NCBI GenBank assembly: GCA_947073495.1
Contig: CAMTMX010000001.1
Span: forward strand, 38,812 to 102,811
Direction of reading: 5' to 3'
Length of the DNA: 64,000 bases
Source of the DNA: an uncultured Porphyromonadaceae bacterium
Lineage (GTDB): Bacteria > Bacteroidota > Bacteroidia > Bacteroidales > Muribaculaceae
Positions 33,267 to 41,384 of this stretch are shown one piece after another. Position numbers and translations under genes: made by a program. Every line of letters starts with the position of its first letter. Positions within the stretch are counted from its first letter, which is position 1. The notes beneath the pieces are model-generated. The model saw nothing but the letters and a program-made list of their open reading frames with translations. It searched no databases and was not told the origin of the DNA.

Positions 33267-34286
33267 ATGAAGAATTGCAGTGTTGTCAGAATCGTTCTGA
33301 CAATCGCATTGCTGGTGGGGTTCCTGTCTTGCGGGAGGAACCCCGCCTCTCCCATTGTGGAGCATTGCGGGAAAAGAGACCGGATAGTGGAGGCGGTATT
33401 ACATTCCATAGAGGATAATTTGCCTGAAATACATGCCTACGCAGATGTGAATATTTTAGGAGACACATTGATAATTCATGATCATAGGTCGACTAACAAA
33501 CGTTTTTTTGTATATGATATAAAAGAAGACAGGTATCTCGGTAATTTCGGAAAATTTGGAGAGGGTCCCGGAGAGATTGCAAATTTCGGAAGTATCGTGA
33601 TAGATCCGGTGAAACATATTCTTTACGGGATGGGGTATTCCACTTGGTATATGTCGGGATTCGATATAAGGGAGGCGTTGTCTGATCCGGAGTACAAGGC
33701 ATTTTACAAAATGACCCCCAAGAAAATCATGGGGGTCACGCCGGTTCTTGGATCAGGAGACTGGATTAATGATTCAACAGCATATTACGAGGTGGATGTC
33801 CCCAATGAAGATTGGACGGAATTTGACAACAGGATCGGACGTGTCAATCTCAACGACGGCAGTATAACATTGATTGAAGATAACGGTTTTGGCAAAAATT
33901 CTGACAACAGATTAACAATCTCTCTTAGAAATAAACTTATGGTTTCTGCCGGCAGAGTGCACGATCAGATACGGATATTTGATCTTGAAGGGAACTTAAA
34001 GAAAATTATATATGGTCCCGATTATCAAAAGGAACGAAAGAAACCACGGTTTAAATATTTCAGTCTGGTCTGTATCGGGAAGGATGAGATTTATGCTACT
34101 TATCTGAATGATTATGTTGTGAACGGATCATTCGCTGAAGACATAATCGTAATGGATCTTGAAGGGAGATACAAGAAGACTCTTCATGTCGGAAAACCGA
34201 TATGCGGTATGGAATATAATGAGAATTTCAATCGATTGTACCTCAGCACCAACGATTATCCCCAGTTCGGATACATACAATTGTAA
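33267..34286 (+). CDS. Six-bladed beta-propeller lipoprotein (BF3164/TolB-like)
   Basis: A 339-residue lipoprotein (lipobox to Cys22, FLSC). The mature protein is rich in repeated beta blades: FFVYDIKEDRYLGNFGKFGEGPGEI, IRIFDLEGNLKKIIYG and IVMDLEGRYKKTLHVG. The blade phrase KFGEGPGEI is typical of the Bacteroidetes 6-bladed propeller family seen beside NVEALA genes. The ATG at 33267 is chosen over an in-frame TTG at 33261 that overlaps the upstream stop. Likely on the periplasmic or surface side of the outer membrane. Ligand unknown. Confidence 0.75.
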   Translation: MKNCSVVRIVLTIALLVGFLSCGRNPASPIVEHCGKRDRIVEAVLHSIEDNLPEIHAYADVNILGDTLIIHDHRSTNKRFFVYDIKEDRYLGNFGKFGEGPGEIANFGSIVIDPVKHILYGMGYSTWYMSGFDIREALSDPEYKAFYKMTPKKIMGVTPVLGSGDWINDSTAYYEVDVPNEDWTEFDNRIGRVNLNDGSITLIEDNGFGKNSDNRLTISLRNKLMVSAGRVHDQIRIFDLEGNLKKIIYGPDYQKERKKPRFKYFSLVCIGKDEIYATYLNDYVVNGSFAEDIIVMDLEGRYKKTLHVGKPICGMEYNENFNRLYLSTNDYPQFGYIQL

Positions 34287-34400
34287 GGGGTTTAGAGTTG
34301 AGAGTTTAGGGGTTAGTTTATAGTATATGGTTTATGGTTTAAGAGTAATCTGAAAATCAGGAAATCTGATGATCTGTAAATTTGAAAATCTGATGATCTG
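34287..34400. repeat. G-rich heptamer tract and short direct repeats
   Basis: GGGGTTTAGAGTTGAGAG and GTTTATAGTATATGG then TTTATGGTTTAAG echo 31863-31935. After that AAATCTGATGATCTG occurs twice about 26 bases apart (near 34358 and 34384). No gene is visible. Confidence 0.55.
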
Positions 34401-34487
34401 AAGTTATGACTGATGTAACCGTCACAAAGTGACGATCACCGGAAATTCAAAATCAAACAACAAAAATCAACAAAAACTATCAAAAAT

Positions 34488-35081
34488 ATGAAACCAATTA
34501 GCCTGATTATTCCCACAGGAATTCTGATTGCAATGAATATTGCATTGACGAGTTCCTGCAGTTCCGCAGCCAAGAATGATAACAGCGATGAAGATTCACT
34601 GACTGTCAAAGTTGAGGAGCGCGGCTATGAGTATAGTATATTCTATGACTCAAAAAATGCTCAAAACACCCTTCCATACAAGAAAGGGGTAAAGAATGAC
34701 TCCCCTCTATCTCTCAAAGACTGCCATTCACGTCGATTAGAGGGGACGGATATCGATGATGTATGGGGAATGAAGATGAACGGAGTCCCGACTTATAGCG
34801 TGATGTTGATCAACACGACAAACGACTCAATAGTAATCGAATCGCTCGAACTGCCCGACACCCGTTTCAAAGTGTCACTCGGAACTCCCGTTTATGAAAA
34901 AGGGATGCTTGCACCCGTCACATTTTTTACTGACAGTCTGACGAATATAAATGATTATCGCTTCATAATAAACTATAAAGGCGACAAATATCCTCCGCAG
35001 ACTTTTCATGTGAACTTTTACAGGGACAAAGCTTCCGCCGACAAGGCATACGAGGAGCGCACATCCGGCGTGGTGGAATGA
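34488..35081 (+). CDS. Uncharacterised lipoprotein
   Basis: A 197-residue protein with a signal peptide and a lipobox ending at about Cys24 (LTSSC). No family was recognised. The C-terminal half alternates polar and apolar residues in a beta-sandwich pattern (YSVMLINTTNDSIVIESLEL, then FHVNFYRDK), loosely like the Ig-like domain of the DUF1573 protein three genes upstream, but without its CDC motif. Acidic residues follow the lipobox, which often marks surface export in Bacteroidetes. It is probably expressed from its own promoter, since a 200-base repeat-bearing gap separates it from the propeller gene. Confidence 0.6.
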   Translation: MKPISLIIPTGILIAMNIALTSSCSSAAKNDNSDEDSLTVKVEERGYEYSIFYDSKNAQNTLPYKKGVKNDSPLSLKDCHSRRLEGTDIDDVWGMKMNGVPTYSVMLINTTNDSIVIESLELPDTRFKVSLGTPVYEKGMLAPVTFFTDSLTNINDYRFIINYKGDKYPPQTFHVNFYRDKASADKAYEERTSGVVE

Positions 35082-35088
35082 TCTTTTC

Positions 35089-35125
35089 ATACGCACAACT
35101 TTCGCTTCCGGAAGTTGTGCGTATG
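35089..35125. terminator. Strong hairpin between convergent genes
   Basis: Perfect 14-base arms: CATACGCACAACTT at 35089-35102 and its complement at 35112-35125. There is no T-run on either strand. It lies between converging genes and shares ACAACTTTCGCTT with the palindromic repeat family, so it may be a relative acting as a bidirectional transcript end. Confidence 0.5.
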
Positions 35126-35154
35126 ACACACCCCAATATTATAAAATCATATCA

Positions 35155-36678
35155 TTATCTCAATTTCTTACCCCATACCGATCTTCCATTTGAGTCGAGA
35201 CCTGTAAACAATATGGTGTCGGTCTCTCTTTCCCAGTCATGGCCCGCATGGAGAATCAGGTCAGTGATTATTTCTCCATTTATAGTGACATTGAGTAACT
35301 GACCTTTTTCATCAAGTTCCCATTTATCTTTCACTGTGCCCTTTCCGGAAATGGTTTCACCGTATGTGACATTATCCAACTTTAATGTGCCGTCACAGGA
35401 AAAAGACACGGAAAAAGAATCGTTCCACTCCCCTTTCTTCAAATCTCCTTCTCCCCATAAAATCTGACCCGCCTCAAGCCGGCGTTCCGCACGAGGTTCG
35501 GATACTCTTATAAATTCCCATTCCCCCTGCAAGTCTGAGGAAGAAAATTTCTTTGGATTCACTCCGGCGTATCTTTCGGGAGAAACGACCGGCCATCCGG
35601 ATGGAGTCATGAACACTTGTCTCAGATGAAGCACCATTAACCCTGAATCTTTAGCATACCTTCCCTGATGTGCCATGAAATAATTACCTTCCCCGTCGTC
35701 AAACACGCCACAATGAGCAGTCCCTACCCACCCGGAATGATTCTCAAATCTATAGGGTGCCGTCAGGATCGGGAAATTGTTGGTGGTGTCGCTCACTACA
35801 TTCCCTTTGAAATCGTAGAACGGACCCTCGGCACTCTCGGCACGCGCAACACGCACGTTGTAAGTGGTCATCAGGGGTTCGTAGCTTTGGAAAAGATAAT
35901 ACTTTCCGGTTGTCTCATGCCGGATTATCTCGGGAGCTTCCAGATTGTCTTTTCTCCAGTTTGCACGACGCGCCACGAGATGCCCCTGATCACCTGCTTT
36001 CATGACGAGTCCGGTCGCGGGATTCAGTTCCACACAATACAATCCTCCGAAATAAGATCCGTAATGCATCCATTGTTTCCCGTTTTCATCGGTAATTACA
36101 GAAGGGTCTATTGCGTTCATTTTAGAACTTTTGTCAGTGCGTACCACCGCACCTTTCTGAATCCAGGGACCTTCAGGAGAAGCCGCTTCTGCCATACCGA
36201 TATAAGAAGTGTTCATTCCGAATGCCGATACACAATAATACAGACGGAAATTGCCGTCGCCGCAGTCTACCATATAAGGAGCCCATATATTGGTGGCTCC
36301 TTTGCCGTCAGCTTTCTCTTTGACCCAAGCAACCGCCTCTGCAGGGATCTCCGGGAATACCCATCCGAGAAATTCCCAGTTGACGAGATCTTTCGATCTC
36401 CGCATCTGGATATATCCTAACGGAACATTTTTCTCCCGAGCCGCCTTGCGGTTTTCACGGTAGATGGCGTCAGTGGAATACATATAATAATAATCGCCCA
36501 CCTTTCGGCAAGCCGGATCGTGGACATTATATGTGCCCCAGTCTTTCCAGTTTTCCATCCCGGAGAGGTGGGTGTAGTCATCAGTCCAGGGGTTCGGTCT
36601 TGAAACCGGCGTGAAACCTTCCGACAGCATGGGAAGCGCAAAGAATGCCGCAAGACATATAGATGTAAAGAATTTCAT
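35155..36678 (-). CDS. Glycoside hydrolase family 43 with C-terminal lipocalin-like module
   Basis: A 507-residue secreted enzyme (signal peptide ends near LSEGF). The five-bladed GH43 propeller shows NVHDPACRKVGDYYYMYSTDA with the base Asp at about residue 54, NAIDPSVITDENGKQW with the second Asp, and LEAPEIIRHETTGKYY with the acid Glu. From about residue 400 a beta-rich module follows (LQGEWEFIRVSEP to the C-terminus), also present in the GH43 at 53347-55251. This layout is typical of endo-1,5-alpha-L-arabinanases. Specificity is inference. It is divergent from the HTCS gene, and its promoter carries the same operator as the SusCD operon. Confidence 0.85.
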   Translation of the reverse strand: MKFFTSICLAAFFALPMLSEGFTPVSRPNPWTDDYTHLSGMENWKDWGTYNVHDPACRKVGDYYYMYSTDAIYRENRKAAREKNVPLGYIQMRRSKDLVNWEFLGWVFPEIPAEAVAWVKEKADGKGATNIWAPYMVDCGDGNFRLYYCVSAFGMNTSYIGMAEAASPEGPWIQKGAVVRTDKSSKMNAIDPSVITDENGKQWMHYGSYFGGLYCVELNPATGLVMKAGDQGHLVARRANWRKDNLEAPEIIRHETTGKYYLFQSYEPLMTTYNVRVARAESAEGPFYDFKGNVVSDTTNNFPILTAPYRFENHSGWVGTAHCGVFDDGEGNYFMAHQGRYAKDSGLMVLHLRQVFMTPSGWPVVSPERYAGVNPKKFSSSDLQGEWEFIRVSEPRAERRLEAGQILWGEGDLKKGEWNDSFSVSFSCDGTLKLDNVTYGETISGKGTVKDKWELDEKGQLLNVTINGEIITDLILHAGHDWERETDTILFTGLDSNGRSVWGKKLR

Positions 36679-36788
36679 GAAGATAATAGATTTGTTATGT
36701 AGATTGATAAATTCTCTTTATTGGGAAATACTCCCATCAGTTCCATTTGCAAAATTATCTAATCGCATCCTTAATGAGGTGTAATATT

Positions 36789-36845
36789 CAATCTTATTTG
36801 ACTGAAAGGGAGGTGTAGGGTGGATTTTTGAATAGAAAAGGTGGA
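36789..36845 (-). promoter_or_regulatory. Putative HTCS operator and -7 box of the GH43 gene
   Basis: On the minus strand TCCACC occurs at 36845-36840 and again at 36824-36819, exactly 21 bases apart, within TTTTTCCACC and AAAATCCACC. A -7-like box TAAGATTG (one mismatch to TAnnTTTG) begins 23 bases after the second copy, at 36796-36789. Repeat spacing and distance to the box are almost the same as at 41248-41306. The site may also serve the divergent HTCS gene. Confidence 0.6.
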
Positions 36846-36894
36846 AAAAATAAGTTATGAGGGTGAAAATGTATAAAATGGTCAAAAAATGTTA

Positions 36895-36902
36895 TAAATT
36901 TG
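36895..36902 (+). promoter_or_regulatory. Candidate -7 box of the HTCS gene
   Basis: TAAATTTG fits TAnnTTTG and lies 75 bases before the HTCS ATG. The TCCACC pair ends 50 bases upstream, so autoregulation is possible. Confidence 0.4.
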
Positions 36903-36977
36903 TACATCTAAAAAGGGACTTTACTCCCGAATGCTTTCATAGCGACTGACATATTCACTGACCTTACTGAATCGTGC

Positions 36978-39900
36978 ATGAAACTCAACCGACTCATAAC
37001 TTTACTGGCAATCTCTTTGGCGTGGCTGTTTTCAAAAGCGGCATATCCACAAACCATATCCCTGATAAATACGTTTCCCGAAAACTATTCCGTCAGCTTC
37101 ATCACGATGCAGGAAGGATTGTCGCACAATTTTGTGGAAGACATCTTCCGTGACAGTAAGGGATATATGTGGATTGCCACATCCAGTTCCTTGTCACGTT
37201 ATGACGGCTATGAATTTGTGAATTTCACACCAAATTCTATTTCCAGACATATAAAAAGCACGTTTGTACGCAAAGTTGCGGAAGACAAGTTCGGGCGCCT
37301 GTGGGTTGCCAGCGACGGCGGTGTCGACATAATCAACCTTAATGACCTTAGCCCCGTAGATCTCTCCGCCGACAAGACCTTTAAGGAAATAGCCATGACG
37401 CCTGCTTTCTATATCACTTCGGATAAGGATTCAAATATATGGCTCAGAAACAGTAAAGATGTGGTCTGCGTTCAATTTGATGATAACGGAAATATACGCG
37501 ATATAGCGACTCTTCCTCACCAAACCACCGCCACAATCACATTGGGAGCCATCGAGTCATTGCCGGGGATAGACAAGGGGGTGTTGACAGGTGTTGCCGG
37601 GAATATATGTCTGCTGACTATTGAAGCCGGCAAAATAAATTCGAAGCCATTGTCTCCCGCCCTGTCGCTCGACCCTTCGAACTATATAGCAGATTTCATA
37701 CAGGCGGGCAATCATATATGGATAGCCACGGATGCCGGTCTTTATTGTTACGACATCTCTTCTCAGAATGTGAAGGTTTATAACGGAGGAGACGGAAAGC
37801 CGGGAAGTCTTTCCCAGACATTTGTCACGTCTTTGGAATTGACGGGCAACGGAGAGCTTATCGCGGGATGTCTTAACGGCATCAATATCTATGACCCTGC
37901 AACAGACGGGTTTTATCCGGTATCGGCATCCGACATCGACGGCAGACCCCATGGTCTTAACAATGATTTCATAAACTGTCTTATTGCCGAGGGGGATAAT
38001 CTTTGGGTAGGGACCGAGGGGTGTGGAATCAATTTATTTTCTCCCCGCAAACTCTATTCAAAGATGTTGCGTCATGATTCTTCCAATCCAGAATCCCTTT
38101 CGCCGCACCCGGTCAATGCAATTTTTGAGGATGGCGACGGGACCTTATGGGTCGGGACAGTTGAAGGGGGATTGAACAAAGGCATGAGCGGATATGACAA
38201 CGGGTTCATGCATTTCACGTCTGCCAACGGAGCCCTCCCCCATAATTCTGTCAGTGCCATCACTGCCGACCATACGGGACACTTATGGGTCGGGACATGG
38301 GGAGGGGGATTGTGTATGCTCGACAAGAGTAATCCCACCAAGACCTTACGGCTTCTCAATAAGGTAGAGGATGGAAGACGTCTGGAATATATAGGAGCAT
38401 TGGCGTATGATCCATATAACAACCTTATATGGATAGGGGCTAATTTTGGAATATTCATATACGACATCACAACCGACAAACTGTCGGTCCCGTTTAAGGA
38501 TGCAGACATTATCAGGGGAAGCGTTTCCATGGTCTTGGCTCCCGACGGCAGACTCTGGATAGGCGGTCTTGAAGGCGTTTTGGCTGTCAATCTCAAGAGA
38601 AGTGTGCGGAGTGGAGATTTTGAATTTGTGCATTACCCCAATAAACTTGATAATCCTGACTCTTCTGTCAATGAGAAGGTGACTTGTATAGCCCTTGCCC
38701 ATGACGGCACGATATGGGTGGGGACAAACGGGAATGGAATATACTGTTTTGACGGGGATGTAGCCTCCGGCAGGTTTGTAAACTACAATTCGTCTGACGG
38801 ATTGCCCAACGATGTGGTTCATGGCATAGCCGAAGATCCACATGGAAACCTCTGGATCGCTACATATCATGGGTTATCCTGTATGACGGCAACAGGAAAT
38901 TTTATTAATTTCGGACTAAACAACGGTCTGGATACAGAGCAGTTTTATTGGAATGCCTATCGCCGTCTTGCCAACGGTGATATCCTTTTCGGCAGTGTTG
39001 ACGGAATGTTGGCGATCAAGGGTCTTTCCGCCTCGGGACTTACACCGTATCCTGTTCATTTCACTTTTCTGACTGTAGACAATGACAAGACTTATGGAAA
39101 TCCGGTCTCTGCCAGCATACCTGAGAATGACCGTTCGTTTGAGATCGGTTTTTCGTCGTTCGATTATGCCGGCGAATCAAACGGCAGGTATCTTTATCGG
39201 ATGGTGGGATATGAGGAGGAATGGAAAGAGTTGGCAGCCGGCAGACATAGCGTAGCTTATATGAATCTATCCCCCGGAGACTACAGGCTTGAAGTCAAAT
39301 ATGTGGGACATGGACAATCTGCCGATTCGGCGCCGGTTTCAAGTTTTGAAATAGAGATAGTGCCCCATTTTTATAAGAGATGGTGGTTTATAATTCTTGT
39401 TGCCGCCGCCCTCTTGGTAAGTGTGCTTGCCGTATATAAATGGAGAATAAAAGACTTGACCCGTCAGCGCAACGAACTCAAGAAGGCTGTCGACGAGAGT
39501 GTCAAAGAGATTACAGAACAGAAATCGCTTCTCGAAGTGCATGCGCATGAATTGAGTGAGCAAAATATAGAATTGAAGCTGCGCAACGAGCAGATAAGCG
39601 AGCAGAAGAGTCAGCTTTCCGAAATGGCGGGGAAGGTGCAACAGCTCACCGCCGACCGTATTTCATTCTTTACAAATATCACACATGAATTCCGCACGCC
39701 GATCACATTAATTATCGGTCCGATAGAGCGTGCCTTGAAACTTAGCACCAATCCCAAGGTGATAGAACAGTTGAATTTTGTGGAGCGTAATTCACGCTAT
39801 CTCCTGTCGCTTATCAATCAGTTGATGGATTTCCGCAAGATAGAGTCCGGAAAAATGGAGAAAGTGACAGTAAAAGGTAATATCCGCACATTGATCGACG

Positions 39901-41207
39901 AGATCATCCTCCCCTTCCGTGCATACGCCGAGGAAAGGGGGATAGAGATACGCGCCATGTATCATCTTTCCACTCCGGTGTTTAATTTCAATGAAGACGC
40001 CATACGGAAAGTGCTTACCAATCTTTTGGGGAATGCAATCAAGTTCACTCCCGATAATGGAAAGGTTTCTGTCTATGCGTCGATCTTCAGGAATGAAAAA
40101 TGTGGAGACGGCAATATCTTTTATCTTTGTGTAAGCGACACGGGATGCGGACTGAAAGAAGACGAGACGGATAAGGTGTTTGATCATTTCTATCAGGGAC
40201 AAAGCCAGATAAAATATCCGCTAATCGGGGCAGCCGACAGCGGAATAGGGCTATATCTGTGCCGTAGGCTTGTGGAGGTGTATGGCGGCACAATCAACGC
40301 ACGCAACAACCATGGCACGGGGTGCTCGTTTAGAGTGCTTATGCGGGTGGATGGAGCAGAGATAGAAAATTTACCAGCAGGTGGCTCATTGCTGTTGCCG
40401 GCGGCTTCACATGAAGAAAACCAGTCAGACCGCCGTCAGACCGTGCTTGTGGTGGAAGACAATCCCGATATGAGGGGCTTCATGCGATCTGTGCTTGGAG
40501 ACCATTATAGTGTGGAAGAGGCGGGGAACGGGGAGGAGGCGCTTCTCCTTCTTGAAAAGAAAGACGTGGATTTCATTATCAGCGACCTTATGATGCCGGT
40601 GATGGATGGTCTTGAACTTGCGGGTAAAGTGAAGGAAAATTTTGCAATATCCCACATCCCGTTCATCATGCTTACAGCAAAGACTTCGCAGGAATCAAGG
40701 ATGGAGGGGTATCGCAAAGGAGTAGACGACTATATATTAAAGCCGTTTGACGAAGAAATGTTGCTTACAAGAATAAACAATATCCTTGCCAACAAGCGCC
40801 GTTATCAGCGGAAATTTGTGTCAGACATGCAGGTCGATCATCTTGAAATAAAAGAGGAGAGCCGCGACAAAAAGTTTGTCAATAAGGTGATGGAGGTTTT
40901 GAAGGATAATTATACCAATTCATATTACGAGGTTGGAGAGTTTGCGGATGCTCTCGGCGTTAGCAGGAGTCTTCTCAACAAGAAACTCCAGAGCCTTATG
41001 GGACAAGGGGCAAACCAGCTGATGCGCATGTATCGTCTTAAGGTGGCGCATGAATTGATCATGCAAAATCAGGGAACGAAGAATATGAACGTATCGGAAG
41101 TTGCATTTCAAGTAGGGTTTAACGATTCAAAATATTTTACCCGCTGTTTCACCAAACAATACGGAGTGAATCCGAGTGTATTGCTTAAAGGGGCGCCCAA
41201 TAATTAA
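36978..41207 (+). CDS. Hybrid two-component system regulator (HTCS)
   Basis: A 1409-residue one-protein signalling system. A signal peptide (to about residue 25) leads to a periplasmic sensor of repeated propeller blades (GLSHNFVEDIFRDSKGYMWIAT and many GxLWVGT phrases), then a Y_Y_Y domain and a membrane helix at about 802-824. The cytoplasmic part has a coiled coil, HisKA (phospho-His903 in THEFRTP), an ATPase domain (NLLGNAIKF, DTGCGL, GIGLYL), a receiver (phospho-Asp1203 in ISDLMMP) and a C-terminal AraC-type DNA-binding domain (VSEVAFQVGFNDSKYFTRCF). It should sense an oligosaccharide in the periplasm and activate the flanking GH43 and SusCD genes. All key residues are present. Confidence 0.95.
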   Translation: MKLNRLITLLAISLAWLFSKAAYPQTISLINTFPENYSVSFITMQEGLSHNFVEDIFRDSKGYMWIATSSSLSRYDGYEFVNFTPNSISRHIKSTFVRKVAEDKFGRLWVASDGGVDIINLNDLSPVDLSADKTFKEIAMTPAFYITSDKDSNIWLRNSKDVVCVQFDDNGNIRDIATLPHQTTATITLGAIESLPGIDKGVLTGVAGNICLLTIEAGKINSKPLSPALSLDPSNYIADFIQAGNHIWIATDAGLYCYDISSQNVKVYNGGDGKPGSLSQTFVTSLELTGNGELIAGCLNGINIYDPATDGFYPVSASDIDGRPHGLNNDFINCLIAEGDNLWVGTEGCGINLFSPRKLYSKMLRHDSSNPESLSPHPVNAIFEDGDGTLWVGTVEGGLNKGMSGYDNGFMHFTSANGALPHNSVSAITADHTGHLWVGTWGGGLCMLDKSNPTKTLRLLNKVEDGRRLEYIGALAYDPYNNLIWIGANFGIFIYDITTDKLSVPFKDADIIRGSVSMVLAPDGRLWIGGLEGVLAVNLKRSVRSGDFEFVHYPNKLDNPDSSVNEKVTCIALAHDGTIWVGTNGNGIYCFDGDVASGRFVNYNSSDGLPNDVVHGIAEDPHGNLWIATYHGLSCMTATGNFINFGLNNGLDTEQFYWNAYRRLANGDILFGSVDGMLAIKGLSASGLTPYPVHFTFLTVDNDKTYGNPVSASIPENDRSFEIGFSSFDYAGESNGRYLYRMVGYEEEWKELAAGRHSVAYMNLSPGDYRLEVKYVGHGQSADSAPVSSFEIEIVPHFYKRWWFIILVAAALLVSVLAVYKWRIKDLTRQRNELKKAVDESVKEITEQKSLLEVHAHELSEQNIELKLRNEQISEQKSQLSEMAGKVQQLTADRISFFTNITHEFRTPITLIIGPIERALKLSTNPKVIEQLNFVERNSRYLLSLINQLMDFRKIESGKMEKVTVKGNIRTLIDEIILPFRAYAEERGIEIRAMYHLSTPVFNFNEDAIRKVLTNLLGNAIKFTPDNGKVSVYASIFRNEKCGDGNIFYLCVSDTGCGLKEDETDKVFDHFYQGQSQIKYPLIGAADSGIGLYLCRRLVEVYGGTINARNNHGTGCSFRVLMRVDGAEIENLPAGGSLLLPAASHEENQSDRRQTVLVVEDNPDMRGFMRSVLGDHYSVEEAGNGEEALLLLEKKDVDFIISDLMMPVMDGLELAGKVKENFAISHIPFIMLTAKTSQESRMEGYRKGVDDYILKPFDEEMLLTRINNILANKRRYQRKFVSDMQVDHLEIKEESRDKKFVNKVMEVLKDNYTNSYYEVGEFADALGVSRSLLNKKLQSLMGQGANQLMRMYRLKVAHELIMQNQGTKNMNVSEVAFQVGFNDSKYFTRCFTKQYGVNPSVLLKGAPNN

Positions 41208-41247
41208 GTTTTTAACCAATACTTAAAAATTTTTAAGGAATTTTAGT

Positions 41248-41306
41248 TTGTCCACCACCTTTACTCAATTGTCCACCATATACGCGCGTGGAAACACCTA
41301 ATTTTG
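41248..41306 (+). promoter_or_regulatory. Putative HTCS operator and promoter of the SusCD operon
   Basis: TTGTCCACCA is repeated directly at 41248-41257 and 41269-41278, a 21-base period that places both copies on the same DNA face. A TAATTTTG -7 box follows at 41299-41306, 22 bases after the second TCCACC. No -33 TTTG is present, fitting an activator-dependent promoter where the second repeat occupies that region. The predicted leader is about 70 bases. Confidence 0.65.
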
Positions 41307-41384
41307 CGACTGTAAAATGGGTTAATCCCGTAGTTGCAAACCAAAAACAGAAATATTTTAACCTCTTAACAACCTAATATCATC

